Below are positions 1 to 6,032 of a DNA stretch of 8,575 bases, one piece after another. The translations under genes and the position numbers were made by a program. Each line of letters begins with the position of its first letter. Positions within the stretch are counted from its first letter, which is position 1. The stretch comes from Bacilli bacterium (GTDB lineage: Bacteria > Bacillota_I > Bacilli_A > RF39 > UBA660), in NCBI GenBank assembly GCA_017460245.1, contig JAFUBK010000013.1, positions 1-8,575 on the forward strand. The letters run 5' to 3'. The notes under the pieces were generated by a model. It saw only the letters and a list, made by a program, of their open reading frames with translations. It was not told the origin of the DNA and ran no database searches.

Positions 1-242
1 ACATAAAATCTTTTCAATATGCCTATATTTCCTTTGTTTTCTAGTGCGATAGTTCCAATAATTTTGTTATTATCTAAAGCAATATAAAAAATTCCATTGT
101 TTTTTATATAATAATTATTTATATCTAGAACATCTTCTCTATCTTTATATGGCCTATTAATAAACATATACATACTTTCATTAATAAAATCAGCAACTTG
201 TTTAGAATATTGATTATTATATTTTATAAATTTCTTTGTCAT
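1..242 (-). CDS. GNAT-family N-acetyltransferase, N-terminal fragment (runs off the window)
   Basis: Reading the minus strand from the ATG at 242 gives 80 codons without a stop before the window edge. The peptide begins MTKKFIKYNN and contains IFYIALDNNKIIGTIALEN followed by IGILKRFYV. This is the GNAT pattern: a beta strand, a turn, a second strand with G-x-IAL, then the 'L-x-R-F-Y-V' strand that precedes the acetyl-CoA-binding loop. That loop (Q/R-x-x-G-x-G/A) would lie beyond position 1 and is not visible, so activity cannot be judged. An in-frame TAG lies two codons upstream of the ATG, which fixes the start near 242; the upstream SD is weak (AGAAAG). The gene has its own promoter, about 32 nt ahead of the start. 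GNAT enzymes transfer acetyl groups from acetyl-CoA to amines; the substrate here is unknown. Confidence 0.75.
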   Translation of the reverse strand, partial: MTKKFIKYNNQYSKQVADFINESMYMFINRPYKDREDVLDINNYYIKNNGIFYIALDNNKIIGTIALENKGNIGILKRFY

Positions 243-274
243 TAACTATACTCAACTTTCTAAAATTTTTAATT

Positions 275-303
275 ATTATATTACATTATTTATTTAAAAA
301 CAA
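275..303 (-). promoter_or_regulatory. Sigma-A type promoter of the GNAT gene
   Basis: On the minus strand a -35 TTGTTT (298-303) is followed by a 17-bp spacer and a perfect -10 TATAAT (275-280). The gap from the -10 to the GNAT start codon is 32 nt, longer than for the other genes in this window. Predicted from sequence only. Confidence 0.6.
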
Positions 304-351
304 GAAAACCACATTATCTATATGTCACTATTATCAATTATTAGGTCTACA

Positions 352-373
352 TTGTTTGAAAAGTTTTAAACAA
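352..373. repeat. 22-bp imperfect palindrome upstream of the GNAT promoter
   Basis: TTGTTTGAAA and TTTTAAACAA flank a 2-nt centre (AG) and are inverted copies with a single mismatch (G:T). The 2-nt centre makes a stable RNA hairpin unlikely, so a dimeric DNA-binding site is the more natural reading. It lies about 50 bp upstream of the GNAT -35 box, in otherwise featureless AT-rich DNA. The base composition makes chance dyads fairly common. Confidence 0.35.
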
Positions 374-451
374 ATATTATTATAAATAATCGTTCAAATG
401 TTTCTTTAATTATAATTTTTATCATATAAATTTTTCCTATTTTCACAAATT

Positions 452-484
452 AAAAAGTATCAACTCTTTTATAGAAATTGATAC
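452..484 (-). terminator. Intrinsic terminator of the tRNA operon
   Basis: On the minus strand, GTATCAA (478-484) and TTGATAC (457-463) form a 7-bp stem with a 14-nt loop, followed directly by TTTTT (452-456) and further A/T. It lies 43 nt beyond the 3' end of the tRNA-Leu. The loop is long and the stem AT-rich, but the U-tract and position fit termination of the two-tRNA transcript. Confidence 0.55.
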
Positions 485-496
485 CACATGTTTAAA

Positions 497-514
497 TTCT
501 AACAAAAGTTAGAA
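497..514. other. Small perfect hairpin downstream of tRNA-Leu
   Basis: TTCTAAC and GTTAGAA form a 7-bp perfect stem around AAAA. On the minus strand it begins 12 nt after the tRNA CCA end and is followed by TTTAAA rather than a U-run. It may be a 3'-trailer structure for tRNA processing or an accessory, weak terminator ahead of the one at 452-484. Confidence 0.4.
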
Positions 515-526
515 AGTATTGCTCAC

Positions 527-611
527 TGGTGCGGGTGAAGGGACTTGAACCCCCATGCCGTAAGGCGCTAGATCCTAAGTCTAGTGCGTCTACCAATTTC
601 GCCACACCCGC
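527..611 (-). tRNA. tRNA-Leu, anticodon UAG
   Basis: The minus strand from 611 to 527 folds as an 85-nt class II tRNA with encoded CCA. The acceptor stem GCGGGTG pairs with CACCCGC, followed by discriminator A (530) and CCA (527-529). The anticodon loop CTTAGGA presents TAG (575-577). A long variable arm (around GCCTTACGGC) and the T-arm GGTTCAAGTCC are both present. A UAG anticodon reads CUN leucine codons, with UAG able to wobble across the box in AT-rich bacteria. It is the second gene of a two-tRNA transcript, 8 nt after the upstream tRNA. Confidence 0.95.
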
Positions 612-619
612 ATATAAAG

Positions 620-696
620 TGGTGGACCCTGATGGACTCGAACCATCGACCACCCGGTTATGAGCCGGGAGCTCTAACCAACTGAGCTAAGGGTCC
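620..696 (-). tRNA. tRNA with anticodon CAU, probably tRNA-Ile2 (lysidine-modified)
   Basis: The minus strand from 696 to 620 forms a 77-nt class I tRNA with encoded CCA. Acceptor stem GGACCCT pairs with AGGGTCC; D-arm is AGCTCAGTTGGTTAGAGCT; anticodon loop CTCATAA carries CAT (660-662); T-arm contains GGTTCGAGTCC. CAU can mean elongator Met, initiator fMet or Ile2. The initiator is excluded because the first acceptor pair is a normal G-C. I favour Ile2: the acceptor stem has C4 and C5, the C-G pairs recognised by TilS, and the body closely resembles the Firmicutes/Mollicutes Ile2 as I remember it. AUA codons, the ones this tRNA would read, are very frequent in neighbouring genes. Automated tools may label it tRNA-Met. 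Confidence 0.9.
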
Positions 697-714
697 ATTA
701 CATCTGACTTTTAT

Positions 715-743
715 ATGATATCACATTACTTTATTTTATGCAA
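715..743 (-). promoter_or_regulatory. Promoter of the two-tRNA operon
   Basis: On the minus strand -35 TTGCAT (738-743), a 17-bp spacer and -10 TATCAT (715-720) are present. The spacer ends in TGA, giving an extended -10 (TGn). The predicted transcription start falls about 10 nt before the tRNA 5' end at 696, a normal distance for a stable-RNA transcript. Confidence 0.7.
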
Positions 744-861
744 TAAGTATTTTAAAAATTTATAAAAATTTTCATAACAAATGATTAATAAAATAATAAA
801 CATAAAATCAACATCTTATCGAAGAAGATTTTATAATCTCCTTTTTAAATATTTAAAAATA

Positions 862-870
862 TGGTATACT
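862..870 (+). promoter_or_regulatory. Extended -10 promoter of the nifS operon
   Basis: TGG directly precedes TATACT (865-870), giving an extended -10 with no convincing -35. It ends 17 nt before the ATG at 888, so the leader would be little more than the SD. The same ATG-N-TATACTTAT string occurs before ffh and the HIT gene. A second candidate, TCAACA (808-813), 18 bp, TATAAT (832-837), lies just upstream and could also drive the operon. Confidence 0.5.
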
Positions 871-887
871 TATTCAAGGTGATAAAT

Positions 888-1994
888 ATGACTTATTTGG
901 ATTATAGTGCTACAACTCCAATCGATGAAGAAGTTTTAGATACATTTATAAAAGCATCTAAGTATATAGGAAACCCTAATTCCTTGCACAAATTGGGATT
1001 AGAAGCTAAACATTTAATCGATGCATCTACTAAGCAGATTGCCAATATTTTAAACGTAAAAGAAGAAGAAATTATTTACACATCAGGCGCTAGTGAAGCC
1101 AATAATCTTGCCATTAAAGGTATAGAAAATTATACTAATAGAGGCAAACACATCATTACAACACAGCTTGAACATTCATCAATTTATGGACCACTTAGTT
1201 ATTTGTCTGAAAAAGGCTATGAAGTCGAGATGGCTCCACTAAAAGAAGGTAGAGTAGATATAGATGCTTTAGAAAAAATGATTACTGATGATACCGTTTT
1301 AGTTAGTATTGGTGCCGTTAATAGTGAAACAGGTGTAAGACAGCCCATTGAAGAAATTGGTAAAATATTAAAAAAATATCCTAAAGTTATTTTTCACAGC
1401 GACATTACGCAAGCCGTTGGAAAAATTAAAGTTGATTTAACAAATATCGATATGGCTTCTTTTGCAGCCCATAAATTCTTTGGTATTAAAGGCATTGGTG
1501 CTTTGATCAAAAAAGAAAAAATAAAACTAACTCCTTTAATTCATGGTGGTAAAAGCACAACAATTTATCGTAGTGGCACCCCAACTACACAGCTAATCGC
1601 ATCTTTGGCCAAAGCCTTACGTTTATCTTATGAAAACATTGATAATGATATCAAGCATGTAAACAATCTTGCTAAAAAATTAAAAAATAGCTTGAGTAGT
1701 TATGAAAAAGTTTATATAAATAGTAATGAATATTCAATTGGTCATATCGTAAATATAAGCATTATTGGTGTAAAACCAGAAACAATGTTACACGCCCTAG
1801 AAGAAGATGAAATTTATATATCTACACAAAGTGCTTGTTCGACTGGGGAAACATCAAAGGCCGTTATGGCTTTAACAAATGATATTGATAGATCTTCTTC
1901 ATCTATTAGAGTAAGCCTTTCTAGAAAAACCACTGAAGAAGAAATTGATAAATTTCTAAATAGTTTTGATAAATGTTATAAAAAATTAGTATAG
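888..1994 (+). CDS. NifS/IscS-type cysteine desulfurase
   Basis: PLP-dependent enzyme that removes sulfur from L-cysteine, leaving alanine and an enzyme persulfide for Fe-S clusters, tRNA thiolation or cofactors; cytosolic. The 368-aa product has the class V aminotransferase layout. It starts MTYLDYSATTP, with a cofactor-binding TSGASEANN (65-73), a ring-stacking His in LEHSS (H96), HSDITQ (D172, Q175), the PLP Schiff-base lysine in AAHKFFG (K196), and the persulfide cysteine in the SACSTG loop (C317). The compact SACSTG segment suits the IscS/NifS group rather than SufS, which has a differently built active-site loop. I chose ATG 888, not ATG 861: 888 has AAGGTG 7 nt upstream and gives the canonical NifS N-terminus, while 861 lies in the promoter. 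It is first in a four-gene operon, 11 nt ahead of the deaminase. Which pathway it feeds (SUF, MnmA/ThiI-type thiolation) cannot be decided from the sequence. Confidence 0.93.
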   Translation: MTYLDYSATTPIDEEVLDTFIKASKYIGNPNSLHKLGLEAKHLIDASTKQIANILNVKEEEIIYTSGASEANNLAIKGIENYTNRGKHIITTQLEHSSIYGPLSYLSEKGYEVEMAPLKEGRVDIDALEKMITDDTVLVSIGAVNSETGVRQPIEEIGKILKKYPKVIFHSDITQAVGKIKVDLTNIDMASFAAHKFFGIKGIGALIKKEKIKLTPLIHGGKSTTIYRSGTPTTQLIASLAKALRLSYENIDNDIKHVNNLAKKLKNSLSSYEKVYINSNEYSIGHIVNISIIGVKPETMLHALEEDEIYISTQSACSTGETSKAVMALTNDIDRSSSSIRVSLSRKTTEEEIDKFLNSFDKCYKKLV

Positions 1995-2005
1995 AGGTAA
2001 AATAT

Positions 2006-2488
2006 ATGAGAATAGATAAAAACAATTATTATTTAGATATAGCAGAGGGAGTACTTGAAAGAAGTACTTGTCTAAGAAGAAATTATGGTGCAGTCATTGT
2101 TAAAAATGATGAAATAATTTCAACTGGTTATAATGGAGCTCCTCGTGGTAGAGCTAATTGTACGGATTTAAAAAAATGCTTAAGAGAAGAATTAAATGTA
2201 CCATCTGGGCAGCAGTATGAATTATGCCGAAGTGTACACGCTGAACAAAATGCAATTATTTCCGCATCACGTAGAGATCTTCTTGGCAGTACTTTGTACT
2301 TAGTAGGCAAAGATACAAAAAATGGCAAATATACTAAATATAATCGTCCATGTACTATGTGCACAAGATTTATAATCAATGCTGGTATTGAAAAATTAGT
2401 TATTCGTGATGACAAAGAAAATTACCATGTGATTGAGGTTAATACCTATATAAAAAATGATGACACACTCCCGGAGGTAGTAGTATGA
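2006..2488 (+). CDS. comEB: Deoxycytidylate (dCMP) deaminase, ComEB type
   Basis: Zinc-dependent enzyme converting dCMP to dUMP, the substrate of thymidylate synthase; cytosolic nucleotide metabolism. The 160-aa protein has the zinc-binding/catalytic HAE motif (H78, E80) in RSVHAEQNAI and the second zinc motif PCTMC (C116, C119), with the substrate-loop sequence GYNGAPRG (41-48). Cysteines and histidines in the 53-78 insert (C52, C58, C74) suit the dCMP deaminase subgroup rather than cytidine or tRNA deaminases. Length is close to the family norm. SD AGAGGT lies just before ATG 2006. The TGA stop overlaps the next ATG (ATGA at 2485-2488), implying translational coupling to the thioredoxin-like gene. 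Despite the ComEB name there are no competence genes nearby; the name follows the Bacillus family and does not imply a DNA-uptake role. Confidence 0.9.
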   Translation: MRIDKNNYYLDIAEGVLERSTCLRRNYGAVIVKNDEIISTGYNGAPRGRANCTDLKKCLREELNVPSGQQYELCRSVHAEQNAIISASRRDLLGSTLYLVGKDTKNGKYTKYNRPCTMCTRFIINAGIEKLVIRDDKENYHVIEVNTYIKNDDTLPEVVV

Positions 2489-2748
2489 AGATAATTAGAA
2501 TTAATGCAGTTTGGTGTTCAGGATGCCTTTCGATGAAAAAAATATGGAAAGAGATAGAAAGTGAGTATCCTGATTTAGATATTGTTTCCTATGATTATGA
2601 TTTTGATAAAAGGGAAGTTCAAAAATATAATCCTGGAAAAGTCCTTCCCGTAATTATATTTATGAAAGATGGTAAAGAAACAAGATTAATTGGAGAACAA
2701 AAAAAAGAAACAATCCTTAAAATGATAGGTGAGTATAATGAAAATTAG
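2485..2748 (+). CDS. Small thioredoxin-like protein (CSGC active site)
   Basis: An 87-aa cytosolic thioredoxin-fold protein. The start, MKIIRINAVWCSGC, gives strand beta1 followed by the redox motif WCSGC (W10, C11, C14). The cis-proline motif is VLPV (P55), followed by IIFMKDGKETRLIGEQ, the typical beta4-beta5 hairpin, and a C-terminal helix. It is shorter than classical thioredoxin (about 105 aa), and CSGC replaces CGPC, so the redox potential and partners may differ. The start overlaps the deaminase stop by 4 nt, with GGAGG just upstream; its own end overlaps the next gene's start by 11 nt. No signal peptide is visible. Adjacency to a CcdA-like membrane protein suggests it supplies or accepts electrons for that protein on the cytosolic side; this is an inference. 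Confidence 0.85.
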   Translation: MKIIRINAVWCSGCLSMKKIWKEIESEYPDLDIVSYDYDFDKREVQKYNPGKVLPVIIFMKDGKETRLIGEQKKETILKMIGEYNEN

Positions 2749-3904
2749 ATTTTTAGTTTTTCTATCAGTTTTGTTTTTAATACCATTTTCAGTTAATGCT
2801 GCAACTTTAAATCTATTTTACGGAAAAGAATGTCCTCACTGTGAAGCTGAACAAGAATATTTAGAAACTCTTCAAGAAGAGTGGGGCGATGATTTAGTAA
2901 TCAATAAGTATGAAGTGTGGCACAATCAAGACAATGTCAAATTATTAGAAAAAGTAAAAAAAGCTTTAAAAAATGATAGTGAAGGAGTTCCCTTTACAGT
3001 TATTGGATCAAATGTCCTTATTGGCTATAACGATAATACCAAGGTGCAGATAGAAACTTTATTAAAGAAAAAATCTGCCGATACCGATGTTGTTAAGTTA
3101 GTTAAAGAAGGGAAAAAAATCCCTAAAACTTTGGATAAGGAAGACAATGATGAATTTACAGTTCCTTTGTTAGGAAAGATTAATGCTAAAGATGTGTCAC
3201 TTCCACTTTTGGCAGCAATTATAGGCCTAATTGACGGCTTTAATCCATGTGCAATGTGGGTTTTATTATTTTTAATAAGTATGCTTCTTAGTATGAAAAA
3301 CAAAAAAAGAATGTGGGCTCTAGGGCTAACATTTCTATTTACTTCAGCTTTTGTTTATCTACTTTTTATGGTTGCATGGCTCCAAATTGCCATTAACGCC
3401 TTCCAACAAGTAATACTAAGAACAATCATTGCTGCGGTTGCTTTAATAGGCGGTTTTATCAACTTAAAAAGTTATATAAAATCAAGAAAAAATCCTGATG
3501 GTTGTGAAGTTGTAGATGATAATAAAAGAAAAAAAATATTTGACAAAATTAAAACATTTACAAAAGAAAAAAGTTTTATCCTCGCACTTATTGGTGTTAT
3601 TACGTTGGCGGCCTCAGTTAATTTAATTGAACTTGCATGTTCTGCTGGATTACCACTTTTATTTACAAGCGTTCTTGCTTTAAATGATTTAAGTGCTTTT
3701 GAATATGGATTAATCATATTTATTTACATATTATTTTTCATTCTAGATGACATAATTGTTTTTGCTATTGCCATGAAAACGCTAGAAGTGACAGGAATTT
3801 CAACTAAATATAGTAAATATTCACATTTAATTGGTGGTATCTTAATGCTTTTAATTGGATTGCTTTTAATTTTAAAACCACAGTGGATTATGCTTAATTT
3901 TTAA
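2738..3904 (+). CDS. Secreted thioredoxin/glutaredoxin domain fused to a CcdA/DsbD-like membrane domain
   Basis: A 388-aa membrane protein predicted to move thiol electrons across the membrane. Residues 1-21 form a signal peptide (hydrophobic core VFLSVLFLIPF, likely cut near VNA-A). Residues about 22-110 are a thioredoxin-like domain with CPHC (C32, C35) and a cis-Pro loop GVPF (P85), so it should lie outside the membrane. A charged linker (110-150) leads to about six hydrophobic segments (155-380). These contain two intramembrane cysteines in CcdA/DsbD-like settings: GFNPCAMW (C171) and ELACSAGLP (C301). A lysine-rich cytosolic loop separates the two halves (about 247-278), as in the internally repeated CcdA fold. 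ATG 2738 was preferred to the GTG at 2729 because AGGTG sits 6 nt before it and the signal peptide starts there. The gene overlaps the thioredoxin-like gene by 11 nt and ends the operon at a strong terminator. DsbD proper has a C-terminal thioredoxin domain; here the domain order is reversed. Confidence 0.85.
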   Translation: MKIRFLVFLSVLFLIPFSVNAATLNLFYGKECPHCEAEQEYLETLQEEWGDDLVINKYEVWHNQDNVKLLEKVKKALKNDSEGVPFTVIGSNVLIGYNDNTKVQIETLLKKKSADTDVVKLVKEGKKIPKTLDKEDNDEFTVPLLGKINAKDVSLPLLAAIIGLIDGFNPCAMWVLLFLISMLLSMKNKKRMWALGLTFLFTSAFVYLLFMVAWLQIAINAFQQVILRTIIAAVALIGGFINLKSYIKSRKNPDGCEVVDDNKRKKIFDKIKTFTKEKSFILALIGVITLAASVNLIELACSAGLPLLFTSVLALNDLSAFEYGLIIFIYILFFILDDIIVFAIAMKTLEVTGISTKYSKYSHLIGGILMLLIGLLLILKPQWIMLNF

Positions 3905-3942
3905 AAAAAAAGACATATTTACTTATAAATATGTTTTTTTTT
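3903..3942 (+). terminator. Strong intrinsic terminator of the nifS operon
   Basis: ACATATTTA (3913-3921) and TAAATATGT (3926-3934) form a perfect 9-bp stem around CTTA, followed by a run of nine T (3934-3942). An A-tract (3903-3911) before the stem can pair with the T-run, so it may act in both directions. It begins at the stop codon of the membrane thiol protein. Confidence 0.88.
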
Positions 3943-3947
3943 GCCAT

Positions 3948-3953
3948 TATAAT
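3948..3953 (+). promoter_or_regulatory. -10 element upstream of the membrane-anchored protein gene
   Basis: A perfect TATAAT ends 18 nt before ATG 3972, matching the spacing seen at other transcription units here. No good -35 is present; TTATAA at 3923-3928 (19-bp spacer) lies inside the preceding terminator hairpin. Confidence 0.4.
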
Positions 3954-3971
3954 TATAGAAAGGTGGTTAAT

Positions 3972-4556
3972 ATGAACGAAAATAAAGAATTAAAAGATAA
4001 TACAAGTCTTATCGTAATAATTATTATTGGACTTTTAATCATTATTGGTGTTATTGCTTTTATGATGTTTAATAATGATAAAACAGACGATAGTTCAATT
4101 ACCGATGACATTAAGCAGGAAGCTGATACTTTAAGTATGGGTGATATCGCAGGAAAGTATTATGGAGAGTATACTGCAAGTGACAAGCCTGATAATGAAA
4201 AAGATGATAGTTTAGTAGAAGATGCCAAAGAAACGGCTGATGACATAGTAGATTCAATAACCGATAATGAAGAAGCAGAAGAAAATACATCATATCGCAT
4301 TGAACTTGATTTAGATAAAGATGGCACCGGAAGACTTGTAAATACTTATGAAAGTGAAGAAGTAATCGATGGAACTTATACTCTTGCAAATAGAATGATA
4401 ACCTTTGTTGCTAATGTTGACGAAGAAAATACTAATATAAAAACAACTAGTTATATGTTCACAGTAAATACTGATAATTCCTTGACTTATAACCGTATTG
4501 GTGACAATTTTATTCTAAATAAAGCAAGTTCAAATGATTTAAAATACATAAAATAA
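3972..4556 (+). CDS. Single-pass membrane protein with an acidic linker and a beta-rich outer domain, function unknown
   Basis: A 194-aa protein I do not recognise by name. Residues 1-12 are short and polar, 13-33 form one strongly hydrophobic segment (LIVIIIIGLLIIIGVIAFMM), and the rest is hydrophilic, so it probably anchors with the C-terminal part outside. Residues 34-107 are rich in D/E and likely flexible. Residues 106-194 look like antiparallel strands with repeated short motifs (YRIELDLDKDGTGRL, DGTYTLANRMITFV, SLTYNRIGDNFIL), reminiscent of the small lipocalin-like domains of Firmicutes lipoproteins. GKYYGEYTA (61-69) could be the first strand, separated from the rest by the acidic insert. 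There is no lipobox cysteine and no Cys at all. ATG 3972 is preferred over GTG 3963, which overlaps its SD (AAAGGTGG). It is a monocistronic unit between two terminators. Confidence 0.8.
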   Translation: MNENKELKDNTSLIVIIIIGLLIIIGVIAFMMFNNDKTDDSSITDDIKQEADTLSMGDIAGKYYGEYTASDKPDNEKDDSLVEDAKETADDIVDSITDNEEAEENTSYRIELDLDKDGTGRLVNTYESEEVIDGTYTLANRMITFVANVDEENTNIKTTSYMFTVNTDNSLTYNRIGDNFILNKASSNDLKYIK

Positions 4557-4565
4557 TTGTCCTTT

Positions 4566-4597
4566 AAGAAGATTTAAATATCTTCTTTTATTTTTTG
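4566..4597 (+). terminator. Intrinsic terminator downstream of the membrane-anchored protein gene
   Basis: AAGAAGAT (4566-4573) and ATCTTCTT (4580-4587) form an 8-bp stem around TTAAAT, followed by a T-rich tail interrupted by one A. It begins 9 nt after the stop codon. Confidence 0.8.
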
Positions 4598-4605
4598 CAA
4601 ATAAA

Positions 4606-4620
4606 TGATATACTTATAAT
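4606..4620 (+). promoter_or_regulatory. Extended -10 promoter of ffh
   Basis: TGA followed by TATACT (4609-4614) forms an extended -10, embedded in the ATG-N-TATACTTAT string shared with the nifS and HIT promoters. A perfect TATAAT (4615-4620) overlaps its end and ends 20 nt before the start codon, so either hexamer could be the real -10. No clear -35 is present. Confidence 0.5.
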
Positions 4621-4640
4621 ACTTAAAAGAAGGTGAAAAG

Positions 4641-5948
4641 ATGTTTGAAAATTTAGGAGATAGACTGCAAAATGCCATTAATAAAATAAAAGGTTATGGA
4701 AAAATAACTGAAGATAATATAAGTGAAGTTACAAGAGAAATTAGGCTTGCTTTATTAGAAGCAGATGTTAACTATAAAGTAGTAAAAGAATTTACACAAA
4801 ATGTAAAAGAAAAAGCATTAGGAGAAGAAATACAAAAAAGTTTAAAACCATCTGAAGTTTTTGTAAAAATTGTTCGTGATGAACTTACTAAATTACTAGG
4901 TGAAGAAGATGAACCATTAATCGTAATAAAACCAATGACCATCGTCATGATGGCCGGACTTCAAGGTAGTGGTAAAACAACTACAGCTGGGAAACTTGCC
5001 TTATTTGTTAGAAAAAAATATGGCTTAAAACCATTGCTTGTTGCATGTGACGTTTATCGTCCAGCAGCTATTGATCAGTTAAAACAACTTGGAAAAGAAC
5101 TTAATATTGAAGTATATTCTGAAGGTAAAGGAAATCCTGTTGAAATAGCAAAAAACGCCGTAGAATATGCCAAAGAAAATGGTTATAATTATGTTCTGAT
5201 TGATACAGCCGGAAGACTTCATATTGATGAAGAACTTATGAATGAATTACAAAACATTAATAACGAAGTTAGCCCAAATGAAATCTTATTAGTAGTTGAC
5301 AGTATGACTGGGCAAGATGCTGCTGCAGTCATTGAAGGATTTAATAGTAAACTTCCAATTACAGGAGCTATTCTAACAAAATTAGATGGTGACACCAAAG
5401 GTGGAGCGGCATTATCAATTAGACATCTAACAAATATTCCAATAAAATTTATTGGTGTCAGCGAAAAAATGGATGGCCTCGAAAAATTTAGACCTGGAGC
5501 TATGGCTAACCGTATTTTAGATATGGGAGATTTAATGAGTCTTGCCGACAAAGCCGAAGCTTTATTAGATGATGATGAAGCCATGAAAGCTGCCGAAAAA
5601 ATGCAAAAAGGCAAATTTGATTTAGAAGATTTTTTAGTTCAATTAAATCAAATAAAAAAACTTGGTCCTCTAGAAAACCTTTTAAAAATGATTCCTGGCG
5701 CTAAAAAAATGGGACTCAACAACATAAACATTGACCCAAAAGATATGGCCCACATTGAAGCAATTATTTTGTCAATGACGCCTAAAGAAAGAAAAAATCC
5801 TGATATTTTAAAAGCCAGTCGTAAAAAAAGAATCGCTTCTGGTAGTGGCCGAAGCGTTGAAGAAGTAAATCGTTTATTAAAACAATTTGAACAAATGAAA
5901 CAAATGATGAAACAATTAAAAAACGGAAATTTAAAAATGCCATTTTAA
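4641..5948 (+). CDS. ffh: Signal recognition particle protein Ffh (SRP54 GTPase)
   Basis: Binds signal sequences of nascent membrane and secreted proteins together with 4.5S/scRNA and delivers ribosomes to FtsY at the membrane. The 435-aa protein has all three SRP54 domains. The N domain helical bundle (1-90) includes REIRLALLEADVN. The G domain (about 98-295) carries P-loop GLQGSGKT (106-113), DVYRPAA (137-143), DTAGR (188-192) and TKLD (246-249), with the G/N interface motif GVSEKMDGLEKF (272-283). The M domain (about 325-435) has GPLENLLKMIPG (342-353), the RNA-binding SRKKRIASGSG (393-403) and a Met/Gln-rich tail. Length is normal for bacteria, the tail slightly short. SD AGAAGGTG precedes ATG 4641. 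The gene is flanked by terminators and looks monocistronic; the ylxM partner usually found upstream in Firmicutes is not adjacent. Confidence 0.97.
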   Translation: MFENLGDRLQNAINKIKGYGKITEDNISEVTREIRLALLEADVNYKVVKEFTQNVKEKALGEEIQKSLKPSEVFVKIVRDELTKLLGEEDEPLIVIKPMTIVMMAGLQGSGKTTTAGKLALFVRKKYGLKPLLVACDVYRPAAIDQLKQLGKELNIEVYSEGKGNPVEIAKNAVEYAKENGYNYVLIDTAGRLHIDEELMNELQNINNEVSPNEILLVVDSMTGQDAAAVIEGFNSKLPITGAILTKLDGDTKGGAALSIRHLTNIPIKFIGVSEKMDGLEKFRPGAMANRILDMGDLMSLADKAEALLDDDEAMKAAEKMQKGKFDLEDFLVQLNQIKKLGPLENLLKMIPGAKKMGLNNINIDPKDMAHIEAIILSMTPKERKNPDILKASRKKRIASGSGRSVEEVNRLLKQFEQMKQMMKQLKNGNLKMPF

Positions 5949-5967
5949 AAGACGAAAGTCTTTTTTT
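5947..5967 (+). terminator. Intrinsic terminator of ffh overlapping its stop codon
   Basis: AAAAGAC and GTCTTTT pair as a 7-bp stem closed by a stable GAAA tetraloop (5954-5957), then the T-run reaches 5967. The first two stem bases are also the last two bases of the ffh TAA stop codon (5946-5948). Confidence 0.85.
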
Positions 5968-5984
5968 ATCAGGCATATAACTTA

Positions 5985-6014
5985 TTCAAAAATTTTTATC
6001 CATCATATGATACT
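5985..6014 (+). promoter_or_regulatory. Possible promoter of the CotD-like gene
   Basis: TTCAAA (5985-5990), 18 bp, then GATACT (6009-6014), which ends 18 nt before ATG 6033. TATGAT (6006-6011) is an alternative -10. CATATGATA (6004-6012) also fits the CATAnnnTA -10 consensus of the mother-cell sporulation sigma factor SigK, but no matching AC-type -35 sits at the usual distance, so sporulation control is not shown. Confidence 0.35.
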
Positions 6015-6032
6015 TTAGATAGGGGGATAAAA

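Noticed and set aside
820..848. Terminator-like hairpin (AGATT-TTAT-AATCT followed by CCTTTTT)
   Set aside because: Only a 5-bp AT stem, and no plus-strand gene precedes it within the window.
861..887. Upstream ATG start for the cysteine desulfurase
   Set aside because: It lies inside the extended -10 element and has no SD; ATG 888 has AAGGTG and the family N-terminus.
2485..2488. Possible Mycoplasma code with TGA read as tryptophan
   Set aside because: Conserved Trp residues (for example W10 in the CSGC protein) use TGG, no gene has an internal TGA, and the deaminase ends in TGA at a typical ATGA overlap. Reading through would add only two codons, so this single case is weak, but nothing supports recoding.
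5219..5614. Long open frame on the minus strand opposite ffh
   Set aside because: It is antisense to highly conserved ffh G-domain codons, lacks its own SD and promoter, and its composition mirrors the ffh reading frame.
5972..6012. SigE or SigK sporulation promoter for the CotD-like gene
   Set aside because: CATATGATA fits the SigK -10 pattern, but the nearest AC-type -35 lies about 22 nt away, too far, and the SigE-like ATA element is also misplaced.
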